Shown: one piece after another, positions 17,172-26,227 of the stretch
Position numbering within the stretch: the first letter of the stretch is position 1
Layout: every line of letters starts with the position of its first letter
Source of the DNA: JAGBWK01 sp964462445
GTDB taxonomy: Bacteria > Bacteroidota > Bacteroidia > Bacteroidales > Muribaculaceae
NCBI GenBank assembly: GCA_964462445.1
Contig: CAYWXG010000005.1
Location: forward strand, 10,116-74,115
Length of the DNA: 64,000 nucleotides
Direction of reading: 5' to 3'
Made by a program: the position numbers and the translations under genes
The notes under the pieces: generated by a model
Database searches by the model: none
Seen by the model: the letters and a program-made list of their open reading frames with translations, nothing else
Told to the model about the DNA's origin: nothing

Positions 17172-18905
17172 ATGATGGAAACAAAATACGACAACAATGA
17201 ACTCAACGAAAACCAAAGTACTGAAAGTCAAGATTGTAAAGGATTGAATTTCGTAGAGCAGCTTGTATATGACGACCTAAAAGAGGGAAAAAACGGAGGA
17301 CGATTAAATACTCGCTTCCCACCGGAGCCCAATGGTTACCTTCACATCGGACACGCAAAAGCAATTTGCATGGACTTTGGTGTAGCAGAAAAATTTGGAG
17401 GAACATGCAACCTTCGTTTCGACGACACAAACCCCGTAAAAGAAGATGTTGAATATGTTGACTCAATTAGAGAAGACATAAAATGGCTCGGTTTTGATTG
17501 GGGTAATCGTGAATATTATGCATCTGACTATTTCCCCCAGTTGTTTGACCTTGCCGTACGTTTAATAAAAGAAGGGAAAGCTTACGTTGACGATCAAACA
17601 TCTGAAGAAATTGCAGCACAAAAAGGCACTCCGACAACACCCGGCACAGAAAGTCCGTACCGCAATCGTACTCCGGAGGAAAATCTCGATTTATTTATGC
17701 GCATGAACGCCGGAGAATTCGAAGAAGGCGCACGTGTACTTCGTGCTAAGATTGATATGGCATCATCAAATATGCACTTCCGAGATCCAATCATGTATCG
17801 TATCATAAAGCACCCTCATCATCGCACCGGAACAACATGGAAAGTGTATCCAATGTATGATTTCGCACATGGACAAAGTGACTATTTTGAAGGAGTTACT
17901 CATTCAATTTGCACACTCGAATTTGTACCCCACCGCCCACTCTATGAATATTTTGTCAATGAGTTAGCCGATGAGACCTATCGTCCTCGACAGATTGAAT
18001 TCAACCGCCTTAATTTGACATATACCGTAATGTCAAAACGCAAACTTTTACAATTGGTAAAAGAGGGACTTGTTGCCGGATGGGATGATCCACGTATGCC
18101 GACAATATCAGGGATGCGACGTCGCGGGTTTACACCTCAATCTATCCGCAACTTTATCGAACGCATCGGATATACAAAATATGAGGCTCTTAACTCTATT
18201 TCTCTACTTGAATATGCTGTACGCGAAGATTTGAATCGCATTGCGACTCGTGTTATGGCAGTCATTAATCCGGTTAAAGTTGTAATCACCAACTATCCAG
18301 AAGGACAGGTAGAAACTGTTGAAATGGAAAATAACCCTGAGCTACCGGATTCTGGTTCACATGAAATGCCATTCTCTCGAGAAATATATATTGAGCGTGA
18401 AGACTTCATGGAAAATCCCCCCAAAAAATTCTTCCGTTTAGCCCCCGGTGGAGAAGTACGTCTGAAAGGAGCTTATATAATCAAATGTGAAGATGTGGTG
18501 AAAGATGCAGATGGTAACATTACTGAAATACATTGTACCTACGACCCCGAAACACGTTCAGGACTTCCCGGTAGCCAACGCAAAGTGAAAGGCACATTGC
18601 ATTGGGTATCAGCGGCTCATGCCATTGATGCAACTGCTCGCATATACGATCGTCTGTTCAATGTCGAAAACCCCGCAGCTGAAACTGATAGAGATTTTCG
18701 TGAAATGCTCAACCCTGACTCACTTCAGGTTGTAAAAAATATCAAAGTTGAGCAGTTTGTAGCTCAGAATGCTACAATTGGGACTAAATTCCAATTCCAA
18801 CGTATCGGTTACTTCACCCCTGATTATGATTCTTCTTCCGACAATCTTATTTTCAACCGCACTATTGCACTAAAAGATAGTTGGGAAAAAGAACAGAAAA
18901 AATAG
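17172..18905 (+). CDS. glnS: Glutaminyl-tRNA synthetase
   Basis: 577 residues. A class I synthetase of the Glx subgroup with the GlnRS version of the signatures: RFPPEPNGYLHIGHAKA (HIGH near residue 57), FDDTNPVKEDVEYV, and the VMSKRKL loop (KMSKS equivalent). The anticodon-binding beta barrels follow, with GEVRLKGAYIIKC and GTLHWVSAAHA. It charges tRNA-Gln directly, so this organism need not rely on the Gat amidation route for Gln. An ATG at 17175 is an alternative start. Length and motifs are normal. Confidence 0.96.
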   Translation: MMETKYDNNELNENQSTESQDCKGLNFVEQLVYDDLKEGKNGGRLNTRFPPEPNGYLHIGHAKAICMDFGVAEKFGGTCNLRFDDTNPVKEDVEYVDSIREDIKWLGFDWGNREYYASDYFPQLFDLAVRLIKEGKAYVDDQTSEEIAAQKGTPTTPGTESPYRNRTPEENLDLFMRMNAGEFEEGARVLRAKIDMASSNMHFRDPIMYRIIKHPHHRTGTTWKVYPMYDFAHGQSDYFEGVTHSICTLEFVPHRPLYEYFVNELADETYRPRQIEFNRLNLTYTVMSKRKLLQLVKEGLVAGWDDPRMPTISGMRRRGFTPQSIRNFIERIGYTKYEALNSISLLEYAVREDLNRIATRVMAVINPVKVVITNYPEGQVETVEMENNPELPDSGSHEMPFSREIYIEREDFMENPPKKFFRLAPGGEVRLKGAYIIKCEDVVKDADGNITEIHCTYDPETRSGLPGSQRKVKGTLHWVSAAHAIDATARIYDRLFNVENPAAETDRDFREMLNPDSLQVVKNIKVEQFVAQNATIGTKFQFQRIGYFTPDYDSSSDNLIFNRTIALKDSWEKEQKK

Positions 18906-18999
18906 GAATATAGTAGAGTCAATATAGTACCCAAAGTGAGTTTTCTCATTCTCCAATATGTAATATGACTGGAGAAAGGAAACAAATCATAGCTATTTT

Positions 19000-19026
19000 G
19001 TGGGGACGCGATATTCGTGTCCCCAC
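19000..19026 (+). terminator. GC-rich hairpin after glnS, probable terminator
   Basis: GTGGGGAC-G-CG (19000-19010) opposite CG-T-GTCCCCAC (19016-19026), with a 5-nt loop, between glnS and the TPR gene. No T run follows, so it may be a weak terminator or an RNA-stabilising stem. A second smaller hairpin (TTCTCCA/TGGAGAA, 18949-18976) lies just upstream. Confidence 0.5.
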
Positions 19027-19050
19027 TATATAATTAGATAATAAAGTATT

Positions 19051-20466
19051 ATGAGCGATCAATTAGAAACGCTATATAATAAATTTCGCAAAGAACTTGC
19101 TGAGAATGACCTTTCAATATACTACGACGAAGGAGACCTCGCCGACATCTTCGACTATGCAGGAGATGTTCATGACGATTATATCCGACTTGAAGTATTA
19201 ATGCTCGGCAATCGTCTCTTTCCCGATAGCGAAATAATGCTTGAAAGACGCGCTATTTGGTTAGCCAACATGGGCAATGAACCTTTGCGTCAATTCATTG
19301 TAGATCACCCACGCTCCAACCCATCTGTAATGTGGGAAATATTGCGTATCCGCGCTAATGCGCCATACACCAATGAAGATGCAATTACTGAACTTGAGAA
19401 CCTATTACAACGCTTCCGCCTTAATGACGATGAAACAATAATTCAATACGTCGCACTTGTACGACATCTTGAGCAGGAGCAATGGTTAATAAGCAATCTT
19501 GATTTTGTTCGCAATCATTGTGAATATCCTCCAACTCTCCTATTTGAGATTGCACGTATGGCATACAACCGCACCCAGTCAGCATCGGCATTGAAATTAT
19601 TGGAGGAGCTTACTGAAATTGATCCATTCAATACTGATTATTGGGGATTAATGGCGGAGCTACAATCTAATTGCGAACAATATGATGAATCACTCACATC
19701 TCTCGACTATGCCAAAGCTTTAGAACCTGACAACGTAGAATTGCTAACTATAGAGGGTTTCAACTATCTAAAACAAAATCGTATAGATGATGCCATCAAA
19801 ACATTTGAGTATGCATTAACATTGGATTGCGATTATTTCATAGCTAAGCGAAATCTTCTTGAAGCCTACCGCATAAAAGGAGAATCTTCAAAATGTAAGG
19901 AAATAATTAGCCAACTTTTCAGAGCAGAGCCTTCCGACACATCTCTACTGTGCGAAATGCTAATTTCATTTCCTGAGGAGATTGATGAAACACTCAGCCA
20001 TTTTTACGCAAACTCTGATGCCGATGAAAATGAAGCGATTGTACATGCAAGCGAGTTATGTCGCACCGGTAATGATGCCATCGCATTACAATATATTAGA
20101 TGGTACAACAACTCTTATTCACTTTCAACTCAAGGTAAATTGATTTTTATAGAGTTGATGTATCACAACGGTTATTATGACGAAGCTTACAATTACCTTA
20201 TTGATAATATTAAAGCACCGGTATTATCTCCCAACGAGCTACCGGTCATAGCGGTAATAGTGTCAATATTGATGAGACTCCACATTTTCGACGAAGCATT
20301 ACATTTTTGCAATGTTTGGCTTAAAAAGCTAAACAGCAACTTCCCCGAACACAACAGTTTCAATCTCGTCAACCGCGGACTGGTAGAAATACTTAACGAC
20401 ATCAGAACATTACTAATTAATCATCCCAATCCAACGGATAAGCAAATTGAAAGCGTAACACTTTGA
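19051..20466 (+). CDS. Cytosolic tetratricopeptide-repeat protein
   Basis: 471 residues with no signal peptide. Helical repeats fill the protein; the clearest TPR units lie at about 175-300 (ALKLLEELTEIDPFNTDYW, SLTSLDYAKALEPDNVELL, AIKTFEYALTLDCDYFIAK), with the alanine/proline pattern of TPRs. The N-terminal third is acidic and helical. TPR proteins are scaffolds for protein contacts; the partner is unknown. It stands alone between glnS and an intergenic stretch of 236 nt. Confidence 0.75.
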   Translation: MSDQLETLYNKFRKELAENDLSIYYDEGDLADIFDYAGDVHDDYIRLEVLMLGNRLFPDSEIMLERRAIWLANMGNEPLRQFIVDHPRSNPSVMWEILRIRANAPYTNEDAITELENLLQRFRLNDDETIIQYVALVRHLEQEQWLISNLDFVRNHCEYPPTLLFEIARMAYNRTQSASALKLLEELTEIDPFNTDYWGLMAELQSNCEQYDESLTSLDYAKALEPDNVELLTIEGFNYLKQNRIDDAIKTFEYALTLDCDYFIAKRNLLEAYRIKGESSKCKEIISQLFRAEPSDTSLLCEMLISFPEEIDETLSHFYANSDADENEAIVHASELCRTGNDAIALQYIRWYNNSYSLSTQGKLIFIELMYHNGYYDEAYNYLIDNIKAPVLSPNELPVIAVIVSILMRLHIFDEALHFCNVWLKKLNSNFPEHNSFNLVNRGLVEILNDIRTLLINHPNPTDKQIESVTL

Positions 20467-20702
20467 TAAAATATTGAGATTAACATATTTTATATGATAC
20501 TCAATGCTTTTCATTAGTAAAATTTATTAATTTTGGCATTATAATAAACGACTGAAATAATGCAATCGAAATATACAATTTAAAATATATTTCAGAATTA
20601 TAGGCAAACAATCAAACTATTGAAATGTTACACTTATATAGCTATCCAAAATTATTAGCTATATAATAAAGTTCAAAATTTTCTAACAAAACTACCAAAA
20701 AT

Positions 20703-20954
20703 ATGAAATATCGTGATTACAGGAAGCCTAAATTTGTACTTCCTCTGTCATTTAGAATAACCTTCGGTATTTTTATGATTTTAGTGTTCGGATTTGTAGG
20801 ATTGATGTTATTATTGAATTGGTTTAATGTCATCTACGATCCGGCATGGAATTGGCTCCGATGGGTAGGCGGACCTATATTCATTTTATATGGTTTCTCT
20901 CGAGGTTATCGATTGTATAAATCTACCGCTCCGGAAGATGAGTCAGAAGAATAG
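20703..20954 (+). CDS. Small two-helix membrane protein, unknown function
   Basis: 83 residues: a basic N-terminus, two hydrophobic segments (about 19-39 and 54-68), and an acidic tail ending EDESEE. It is followed 29 nt later by the PstS-like lipoprotein, so the two are probably co-transcribed. A TAATTTTG -7-like box lies at 20528-20535. From memory, small proteins of this type accompany TonB/ExbBD gene sets in some Bacteroidales, but no exbB, exbD or tonB is in this window. The gene is likely real from codon use, spacing and topology. Confidence 0.62.
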   Translation: MKYRDYRKPKFVLPLSFRITFGIFMILVFGFVGLMLLLNWFNVIYDPAWNWLRWVGGPIFILYGFSRGYRLYKSTAPEDESEE

Positions 20955-20983
20955 AACTACATATCACAAATTGGGGAATAATT

Positions 20984-21985
20984 ATGCTTAAAAGAAATTC
21001 AATTATAGCAGCCGCAATAGTTACATTAATTGCGTCTACAACGATTTCATGTAAATACAAAGTTGGGCAACAGAGCGGCTCAGTATCAGCGACTTCAGGA
21101 GTAACTGTTATGGCATGCGACGAGTCGTTTCAACGCATTATGGAACAAGAAATCAGTGTATTTGAATACCAATATCCTAACGCTTCGATATTATCCCATT
21201 TTATTCCGGAGCAACAATGTATCGATTCATTGCTCTACACGAATAACACTAAATTGGCCGTCACCTCTCGCCCACTTACCAGCTCCGAGATGCGCTATCT
21301 CGAATTACGCAAACGCCAACCGAGGTCAAAAATGATAGCCGTAGATGCTATTGCGATAATCGCCAACCCCGAGAATCCGATTAGAGAGATTTCAACCTCT
21401 GATTTAGCAAAAATACTAAGCGGAGAAATCGCCGAATGGCGTTGGGTCGAGCCTGGCAATAAGTCGGGGAAAATAGAAGTAATCTTCGACTATAATGGGT
21501 CAAGTACAATTAGATATATGACCGACAGCATTATGAATGGACAGGAGTTTGGGAAGAATGTTTTTGCACAAAATTCCAATGCTAAAGTGGTTCAAACAGT
21601 ATCTGAAAATAAAGGAGCAATCGGTATAATCGGAGTAAGTTGGATTTCATCCGACATGAAAGGTGTAGAAATGACAACAGAGGAATTGTCAGAAGCATCT
21701 AACAAAAACGACACTACAATGCTCGGATTCTCTCCTAATATTAATGTACTTGCAGTAACCGGCCCGAATCAATTCCCCGGAGAGGGTAAAAAGCCCTATC
21801 AAGCCTATATATTTGATGGTTCATACCCACTCTATCGACCGATATATCTAACTGTTACGGGATATAAAAATGCAACACAAAGTGGATTTTTCACATTTGT
21901 CACCGGTTTTTCAGGTCAAAAATTGATACAATTGACCGGAGTTTTGCCGGCAGCCATGCACCCTCGTATTGTAAATGTAGAGTAA
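20984..21985 (+). CDS. PstS-like phosphate/anion-binding lipoprotein
   Basis: 333 residues. The signal peptide ends in the lipobox TTISC (Cys at residue 23), so it is lipid-anchored. The mature part is a type II periplasmic-binding fold of the PBP_like_2/PstS kind: VMACDESFQRIMEQEI at the start, AVDAIAIIANPENPIREIS in the middle, then YNGSSTIRYMTDSI and NKGAIGIIGVSW. No PstC, PstA or PstB gene is nearby, so it may serve another partner. It sits between the small membrane protein and the secreted TPR protein. The ligand is uncertain. Confidence 0.8.
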   Translation: MLKRNSIIAAAIVTLIASTTISCKYKVGQQSGSVSATSGVTVMACDESFQRIMEQEISVFEYQYPNASILSHFIPEQQCIDSLLYTNNTKLAVTSRPLTSSEMRYLELRKRQPRSKMIAVDAIAIIANPENPIREISTSDLAKILSGEIAEWRWVEPGNKSGKIEVIFDYNGSSTIRYMTDSIMNGQEFGKNVFAQNSNAKVVQTVSENKGAIGIIGVSWISSDMKGVEMTTEELSEASNKNDTTMLGFSPNINVLAVTGPNQFPGEGKKPYQAYIFDGSYPLYRPIYLTVTGYKNATQSGFFTFVTGFSGQKLIQLTGVLPAAMHPRIVNVE

Positions 21986-22110
21986 TTGTCACACAACATA
22001 ATTATTACACTCAGATTTCGCAAACCCCTCTATTTTGCCAACAATTGCGTTAATTTGCATCAATAAAATTTAAAAAAATAAGTTTTCGCAATTATTGGTA
22101 TGAAACAGTC

Positions 22111-22141
22111 TTGCGATAAACAATAAAATTTAGTAATTTTA
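22111..22141 (+). promoter_or_regulatory. Promoter candidate for the secreted TPR gene
   Basis: TTG at 22111-22113, 20 nt, then TAATTTTA at 22134-22141 (one mismatch to TAnnTTTG). It would give a leader of about 75 nt. The 237-nt gap after the PstS-like gene therefore holds a separate start of transcription. Confidence 0.45.
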
Positions 22142-22222
22142 CAATCGCTATTGTTTTTACAAATATTGTAGGCAACAAAAACAGCAAATATTTAGCTACA
22201 GAAAACTAAAAAAATATACAAC

Positions 22223-23848
22223 ATGAAATTAAAATCATTATTCGCTTTCATGCTCGGAGCATTAGCCGTAAGCGGCTCCGCTCAAGGGTTTAAAGATGCA
22301 GTAGAATATTTTCGCGCTGACCAACCCGAAGAAGCTGAGATTATCATCAATCGCACAATTAATGACCCCGCGACTGATAAATCAATGGCAAACTATTTCT
22401 TGGGCAAAATAGCATTGCAACGTGAGAACTTCGAGAATGCAAAAAACTTTTTTGAAAAAGGTATAACCGTAAATCCCAACAATGGTTATAACTATGTTGG
22501 ATTGGGAGAAATTGCGCTTAACCAAGGTAACGAATCAGTAGCCAACGACTTCTTCAAACAAGCATCAAAACTTGCAAAAAAAGACGCAGTGCTTCTATCT
22601 GAAATTGCTCGCGCATACTACAACGCAGATGCAACAGCATATCAAGATGACATTCAAAAATATCTAAAGAACGCTCGCAAAGCCGATAAAGATTGTCCCG
22701 CTATCTACATCCTTGAAGCCGACATGCTTGCTCCTGTCAACATCGGAGAATCAGCAGGTTACTATGAAATGGCTATGAGCGCTCAAGATGGAGTGAACTA
22801 TCCTGAAGCATTCGTGAAATATGCACGAACATATTTCCCCGTTAATCCAAAATATGCTATTGATGGTTTGAAGAAACTTCTTGAACTCCAACCCAATTCA
22901 GCTCTTGCACAACGTGAACTCGCCGAGAAATATTACGACAACGACCAGCTCACAATGGCAGCTGAACAATATGGCAAATACATCCAGAACCCCAACCACT
23001 TCAAACGCGACGAACAGCGCTACGTTGGTCTTCTTTATTTCGGCAAAAAATATGACGAATCAAATGCTCTTGCCGCAAAACTTCTCAGTGAAGACCCTGA
23101 CAACTTCTATATGAAACGTATGCGCATGTACAACTATGCCGCTCTCGAAGATTATCAAAATGCGCTTGTAGAAGGTGAAAAATTCTTCAATGCTAAAGGT
23201 GATTTCGTTGCTAATGACTACAAAACTTTTGGCGACATCTACATTGCATTAGGACAAGACTCAATAGGTATCGTACAATACGAAAAAGCTTTGATTGTAG
23301 AGCCGGAAAAAGCATCGCTCTACAAGGATATCAGCCAAATTTACACTGCAGCAGAAATCTATGATAAAGCTGCCGATGCTCATGAAAAATTCATCGAATT
23401 GGAGCCAGAGCACACTACCAACGACTTAATGATACTTGCACGTCGCTACCAAAATGCTGCTGCTACGTCAGATACATGCACAGTAGAACATGATGTATAT
23501 GCTGACAAAGCACTCAAAACAATAGAAATCGTATACGAAAAAGCTCCCAACAACCTTCAGGTTCTTTCAGCTCGTAGCCGTATCTATCTTATCGCAAATA
23601 ATAATGAAATGAATGATGAGGTAGAACAGCAACTCGTAGAAATTCTCGCGATTCTTGATGCTGACCCTGCAAATACGACTAATCGCAAACAAGACTATAT
23701 CTTTGCATTGAACCTTCTCGGCAAATACAACCTTAGCAAAGATCGCGAAAAAGCTAAAGCTTACTACAATCGCTTCCTTGAAATAAATCCCGAAAACGAA
23801 GCGCTAAAAGTTTTCGTTGATAAACTAAATGCTACCGAAGAAGAATAA
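22223..23848 (+). CDS. Secreted tetratricopeptide-repeat protein
   Basis: 541 residues with a signal peptide (about 1-20, ending SGSAQ). The mature chain is almost all TPR-like repeats: examples are MANYFLGKIALQRENFENAK (about 53-72), YNYVGLGEIALNQGNESVAN, and later ALVEGEKFFNAKGD and AYYNRFLEINPENEALK. It should be periplasmic. Such TPR proteins in Bacteroidales often sit next to PstS-like and TonB/Exb genes; here the PstS-like gene is upstream but the Exb genes are not seen. It is followed by a strong terminator. Confidence 0.82.
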   Translation: MKLKSLFAFMLGALAVSGSAQGFKDAVEYFRADQPEEAEIIINRTINDPATDKSMANYFLGKIALQRENFENAKNFFEKGITVNPNNGYNYVGLGEIALNQGNESVANDFFKQASKLAKKDAVLLSEIARAYYNADATAYQDDIQKYLKNARKADKDCPAIYILEADMLAPVNIGESAGYYEMAMSAQDGVNYPEAFVKYARTYFPVNPKYAIDGLKKLLELQPNSALAQRELAEKYYDNDQLTMAAEQYGKYIQNPNHFKRDEQRYVGLLYFGKKYDESNALAAKLLSEDPDNFYMKRMRMYNYAALEDYQNALVEGEKFFNAKGDFVANDYKTFGDIYIALGQDSIGIVQYEKALIVEPEKASLYKDISQIYTAAEIYDKAADAHEKFIELEPEHTTNDLMILARRYQNAAATSDTCTVEHDVYADKALKTIEIVYEKAPNNLQVLSARSRIYLIANNNEMNDEVEQQLVEILAILDADPANTTNRKQDYIFALNLLGKYNLSKDREKAKAYYNRFLEINPENEALKVFVDKLNATEEE

Positions 23849-23870
23849 TAATCATATCAATTAAATATAT

Positions 23871-23908
23871 ATACGGGCCATACATAAAAATATGGCCCGT
23901 ATTTTTAT
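23871..23908 (+). terminator. Strong intrinsic terminator after the secreted TPR gene
   Basis: A perfect 12-bp stem, ATACGGGCCATA (23871-23882) with TATGGCCCGTAT (23891-23902), 8-nt loop, followed by T5. Confidence 0.92.
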
Positions 23909-23935
23909 ATGCCATCAATTAAAATTAGCTATATC

Positions 23936-23966
23936 TTGTATATTTCAGGCAGAATATATATCTTTA
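23936..23966 (+). promoter_or_regulatory. Promoter candidate for the agmatine operon
   Basis: TTG at 23936-23938, 20 nt, then TATCTTTA at 23959-23966 (last base off consensus). It lies 44 nt before the first gene of the three-gene operon and just after a terminator, where a promoter is required. Confidence 0.42.
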
Positions 23967-24009
23967 CAACTATAAACACGACTATTAAATCTAATAACTG
24001 AAATAGCTA

Positions 24010-24246
24010 ATGAAAAAAGATATCGTTACATTTTTTACTGATATCATAAATCAAGCCGGCAGCTATGATATAGCCCGTGCAGAATTTTTCCGGATTATTG
24101 CTGATGATGACGAGCTCCAACAGCAATATCGCGAGTGGTGTGATGAAAATGGATTTTCTGAACGTAAGGGATTTGATGAGTTCATCGATCAGCGCATTGA
24201 TTCACATGACTCAGTATGGAGCTCACTCAACGATTACGACGAATGA
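24010..24246 (+). CDS. Small acidic protein at the head of the agmatine operon
   Basis: 78 residues, rich in Asp, Glu and aromatics, no signal peptide and no membrane segment. It is predicted helical, with GFSERKGFDEFIDQRIDS near the C-terminus. Its stop overlaps the ATG of aguA (ATGA at 24243-24246), so the two are translationally coupled. I do not recognise a named family. Being first in a three-gene operon for putrescine synthesis suggests a role tied to that pathway, but this is inferred from position only. Confidence 0.62.
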   Translation: MKKDIVTFFTDIINQAGSYDIARAEFFRIIADDDELQQQYREWCDENGFSERKGFDEFIDQRIDSHDSVWSSLNDYDE

Positions 24247-25322
24247 ATAACGATAATAGGAACCAAGACAAAGAAATATCAAAACAATGCCACAGCCGAC
24301 GCATGCCGGCTGAATGGGAGCCCTCAGGAGCGGTACTGATTGCATGGCCACATGCTGAAACCGACTGGGAATACATGCTTAATGAGGTGACAGAATGCTA
24401 TTGCAATCTTGTTGATGCTATTTTAGAAAGTGGGTGCAAATTGATTATTGTAGCACCCGATATCTCTATACCAAAAAAATATATCGGCAATCATAATCAC
24501 CAAAACATAATATTTTGTCAAGTATCAACCAACGACACATGGGCTCGTGATTTCGGACCGATTACAGTTGTGGATAAAGACAATCAAATTAAGTTGATTG
24601 ACTTCTGCTTCAATGGTTGGGGGCTAAAGTTTGCTGCATGTCACGATAATTTAATCACCTCAAAATTATCTAAAGCATCAGTATTCAACGCTCCATTAGA
24701 AAATCATTTAGGCTTTGTGCTTGAAGGTGGTTCAATAGAAAGTGATGGTTGTGGAACCATTTTAACAACATCGGAGTGCTTGCTTTCACCTAATCGCAAT
24801 GGAGATTTATCTCGCGATAAGATTGAAGAATATTTGTGTCATAGCTTAGGTGCCAATCGCATTTTATGGGTAAACCATGGATACCTCGCCGGAGATGACA
24901 CCGACTCCCATATTGATACATTGGCACGTTTGGCACCAAATGACACAATCCTTTATGTCAAATGCGACAATACAGAAGATGAACATTTTCAAGAATTATC
25001 GTTAATGGAGCAAGATCTTATGGCTATGCGAACACCCAACGATGCACCCTATAATCTTATAGCACTACCAATGCCCGACCCTATCTTTGACGAAGATGGA
25101 GAAAGATTACCTGCTACATACGCTAATTTCTTGATTACAGATACGAGCATTTTACTACCAACCTATCGCCAACCGGCAAATGACAGACTTGCCGAACAAA
25201 TAATGCAAATTGCATTTCCTGAGCGAAAAATCATTTGTGTTGATTGCTCTGCACTTATTCGCCAACATGGTTCGCTACATTGTGTCACTATGCAACTTCC
25301 AAAAGAAATTCTTCCGATATGA
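24243..25322 (+). CDS. aguA: Agmatine deiminase
   Basis: 359 residues from the ATG at 24243; an ATG at 24216 is in frame but would overlap the upstream gene by 31 nt. The enzyme hydrolyses agmatine to N-carbamoylputrescine and ammonia. Guanidino-modifying superfamily residues are visible: TNDTWARDFGP, LEGGSIESDG, GDDTDSHIDTLA, and the catalytic cysteine in HGSLHCVTMQLP (Cys about 347). It is translationally coupled on both sides: ATGA with the small gene and ATGA with aguB at 25319-25322. This gives a complete two-step route to putrescine. Confidence 0.92.
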   Translation: MNNDNRNQDKEISKQCHSRRMPAEWEPSGAVLIAWPHAETDWEYMLNEVTECYCNLVDAILESGCKLIIVAPDISIPKKYIGNHNHQNIIFCQVSTNDTWARDFGPITVVDKDNQIKLIDFCFNGWGLKFAACHDNLITSKLSKASVFNAPLENHLGFVLEGGSIESDGCGTILTTSECLLSPNRNGDLSRDKIEEYLCHSLGANRILWVNHGYLAGDDTDSHIDTLARLAPNDTILYVKCDNTEDEHFQELSLMEQDLMAMRTPNDAPYNLIALPMPDPIFDEDGERLPATYANFLITDTSILLPTYRQPANDRLAEQIMQIAFPERKIICVDCSALIRQHGSLHCVTMQLPKEILPI

Positions 25323-26212
25323 AAAATAGCAATATACTAAAAACCGGTATTATACAACAGCACAATAGTGGCGACATCGCCGACAATCGTCGTCGCATAA
25401 TGAAAAAAATACGCGTTCTTGCAGCTGATGGTGCGAAATTAATTGTAAACCAGGAGTTGCACGATTCACTATATTTTTGCCAAACAGAAAATGTCAATGA
25501 ATGCAATCTTGCTCTAAGTCTTGATGATGATGCAATCACGTCATATGGACAATTAGCTGCAGAATTAGGCGTTGTGATAGTTACATCTGTTTTTGAGCGA
25601 CGTGCGCCCGGTTTGTATCACAACACTGCGATTGTATTTGACACTGATGGAAGTGTTGCCGGCAAATATCGTAAAATGCATATCCCAGACGACCCCGCTT
25701 ACTATGAAAAGTTTTATTTTACCCCCGGTGACATGGGCTTTACTCCAATCAAAACCTCAATTGGCAAATTAGGAGTACTTGTATGTTGGGATCAATGGTA
25801 TCCGGAAGCAGCGCGTATCATGGCATTATCGGGAGCAGAAATACTTATCTACCCCACAGCAATAGGATATGAAAGTTCTGACTCTTCGGAAGAGCAAAAG
25901 CGTCAGCGCGAAGCATGGATTACAGTGCAACGTGGTCATGCCGTAGCCAATGGATTGCCCGTAGTAGCTGTGAATCGTGTGGGTCATGAGCCTGACCCGT
26001 CAGGAACAACTAATGGAATTACATTCTGGGGCAATAGCTTCGTAGCAGGACCACAAGGAGAGTTCTTATTTGAAGCATCAACCGAAGAAGAAGTAGCAAC
26101 GATTATTGACATTGACATGCACAGATGTGAACAAGTACGTCGTTGGTGGCCATTCTTGCGCGATCGTCGCATTGATGCCTACTCCCCTATTCTTCGCAGA
26201 TTTAACGACTAA
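25319..26212 (+). CDS. aguB: N-carbamoylputrescine amidohydrolase
   Basis: 297 residues from the ATG at 25319, which overlaps the aguA stop; an upstream in-frame ATG at 25244 lies inside aguA. It is a nitrilase-fold carbon-nitrogen hydrolase with the Glu-Lys-Cys triad: Glu46 in VNQELHD, Lys in KYRKMHIPD, and Cys in LVCWDQWYPEAA. It releases ammonia and CO2 from N-carbamoylputrescine to give putrescine. It ends 15 nt before the convergent MATE gene. Confidence 0.93.
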   Translation: MKNSNILKTGIIQQHNSGDIADNRRRIMKKIRVLAADGAKLIVNQELHDSLYFCQTENVNECNLALSLDDDAITSYGQLAAELGVVIVTSVFERRAPGLYHNTAIVFDTDGSVAGKYRKMHIPDDPAYYEKFYFTPGDMGFTPIKTSIGKLGVLVCWDQWYPEAARIMALSGAEILIYPTAIGYESSDSSEEQKRQREAWITVQRGHAVANGLPVVAVNRVGHEPDPSGTTNGITFWGNSFVAGPQGEFLFEASTEEEVATIIDIDMHRCEQVRRWWPFLRDRRIDAYSPILRRFND

Positions 26213-26227
26213 AACAAAGTGTTTTCA

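Noticed and set aside
18949..18976. Second hairpin after glnS (TTCTCCA/TGGAGAA)
   Set aside because: Short stem and no T run; not supported as a terminator by itself.
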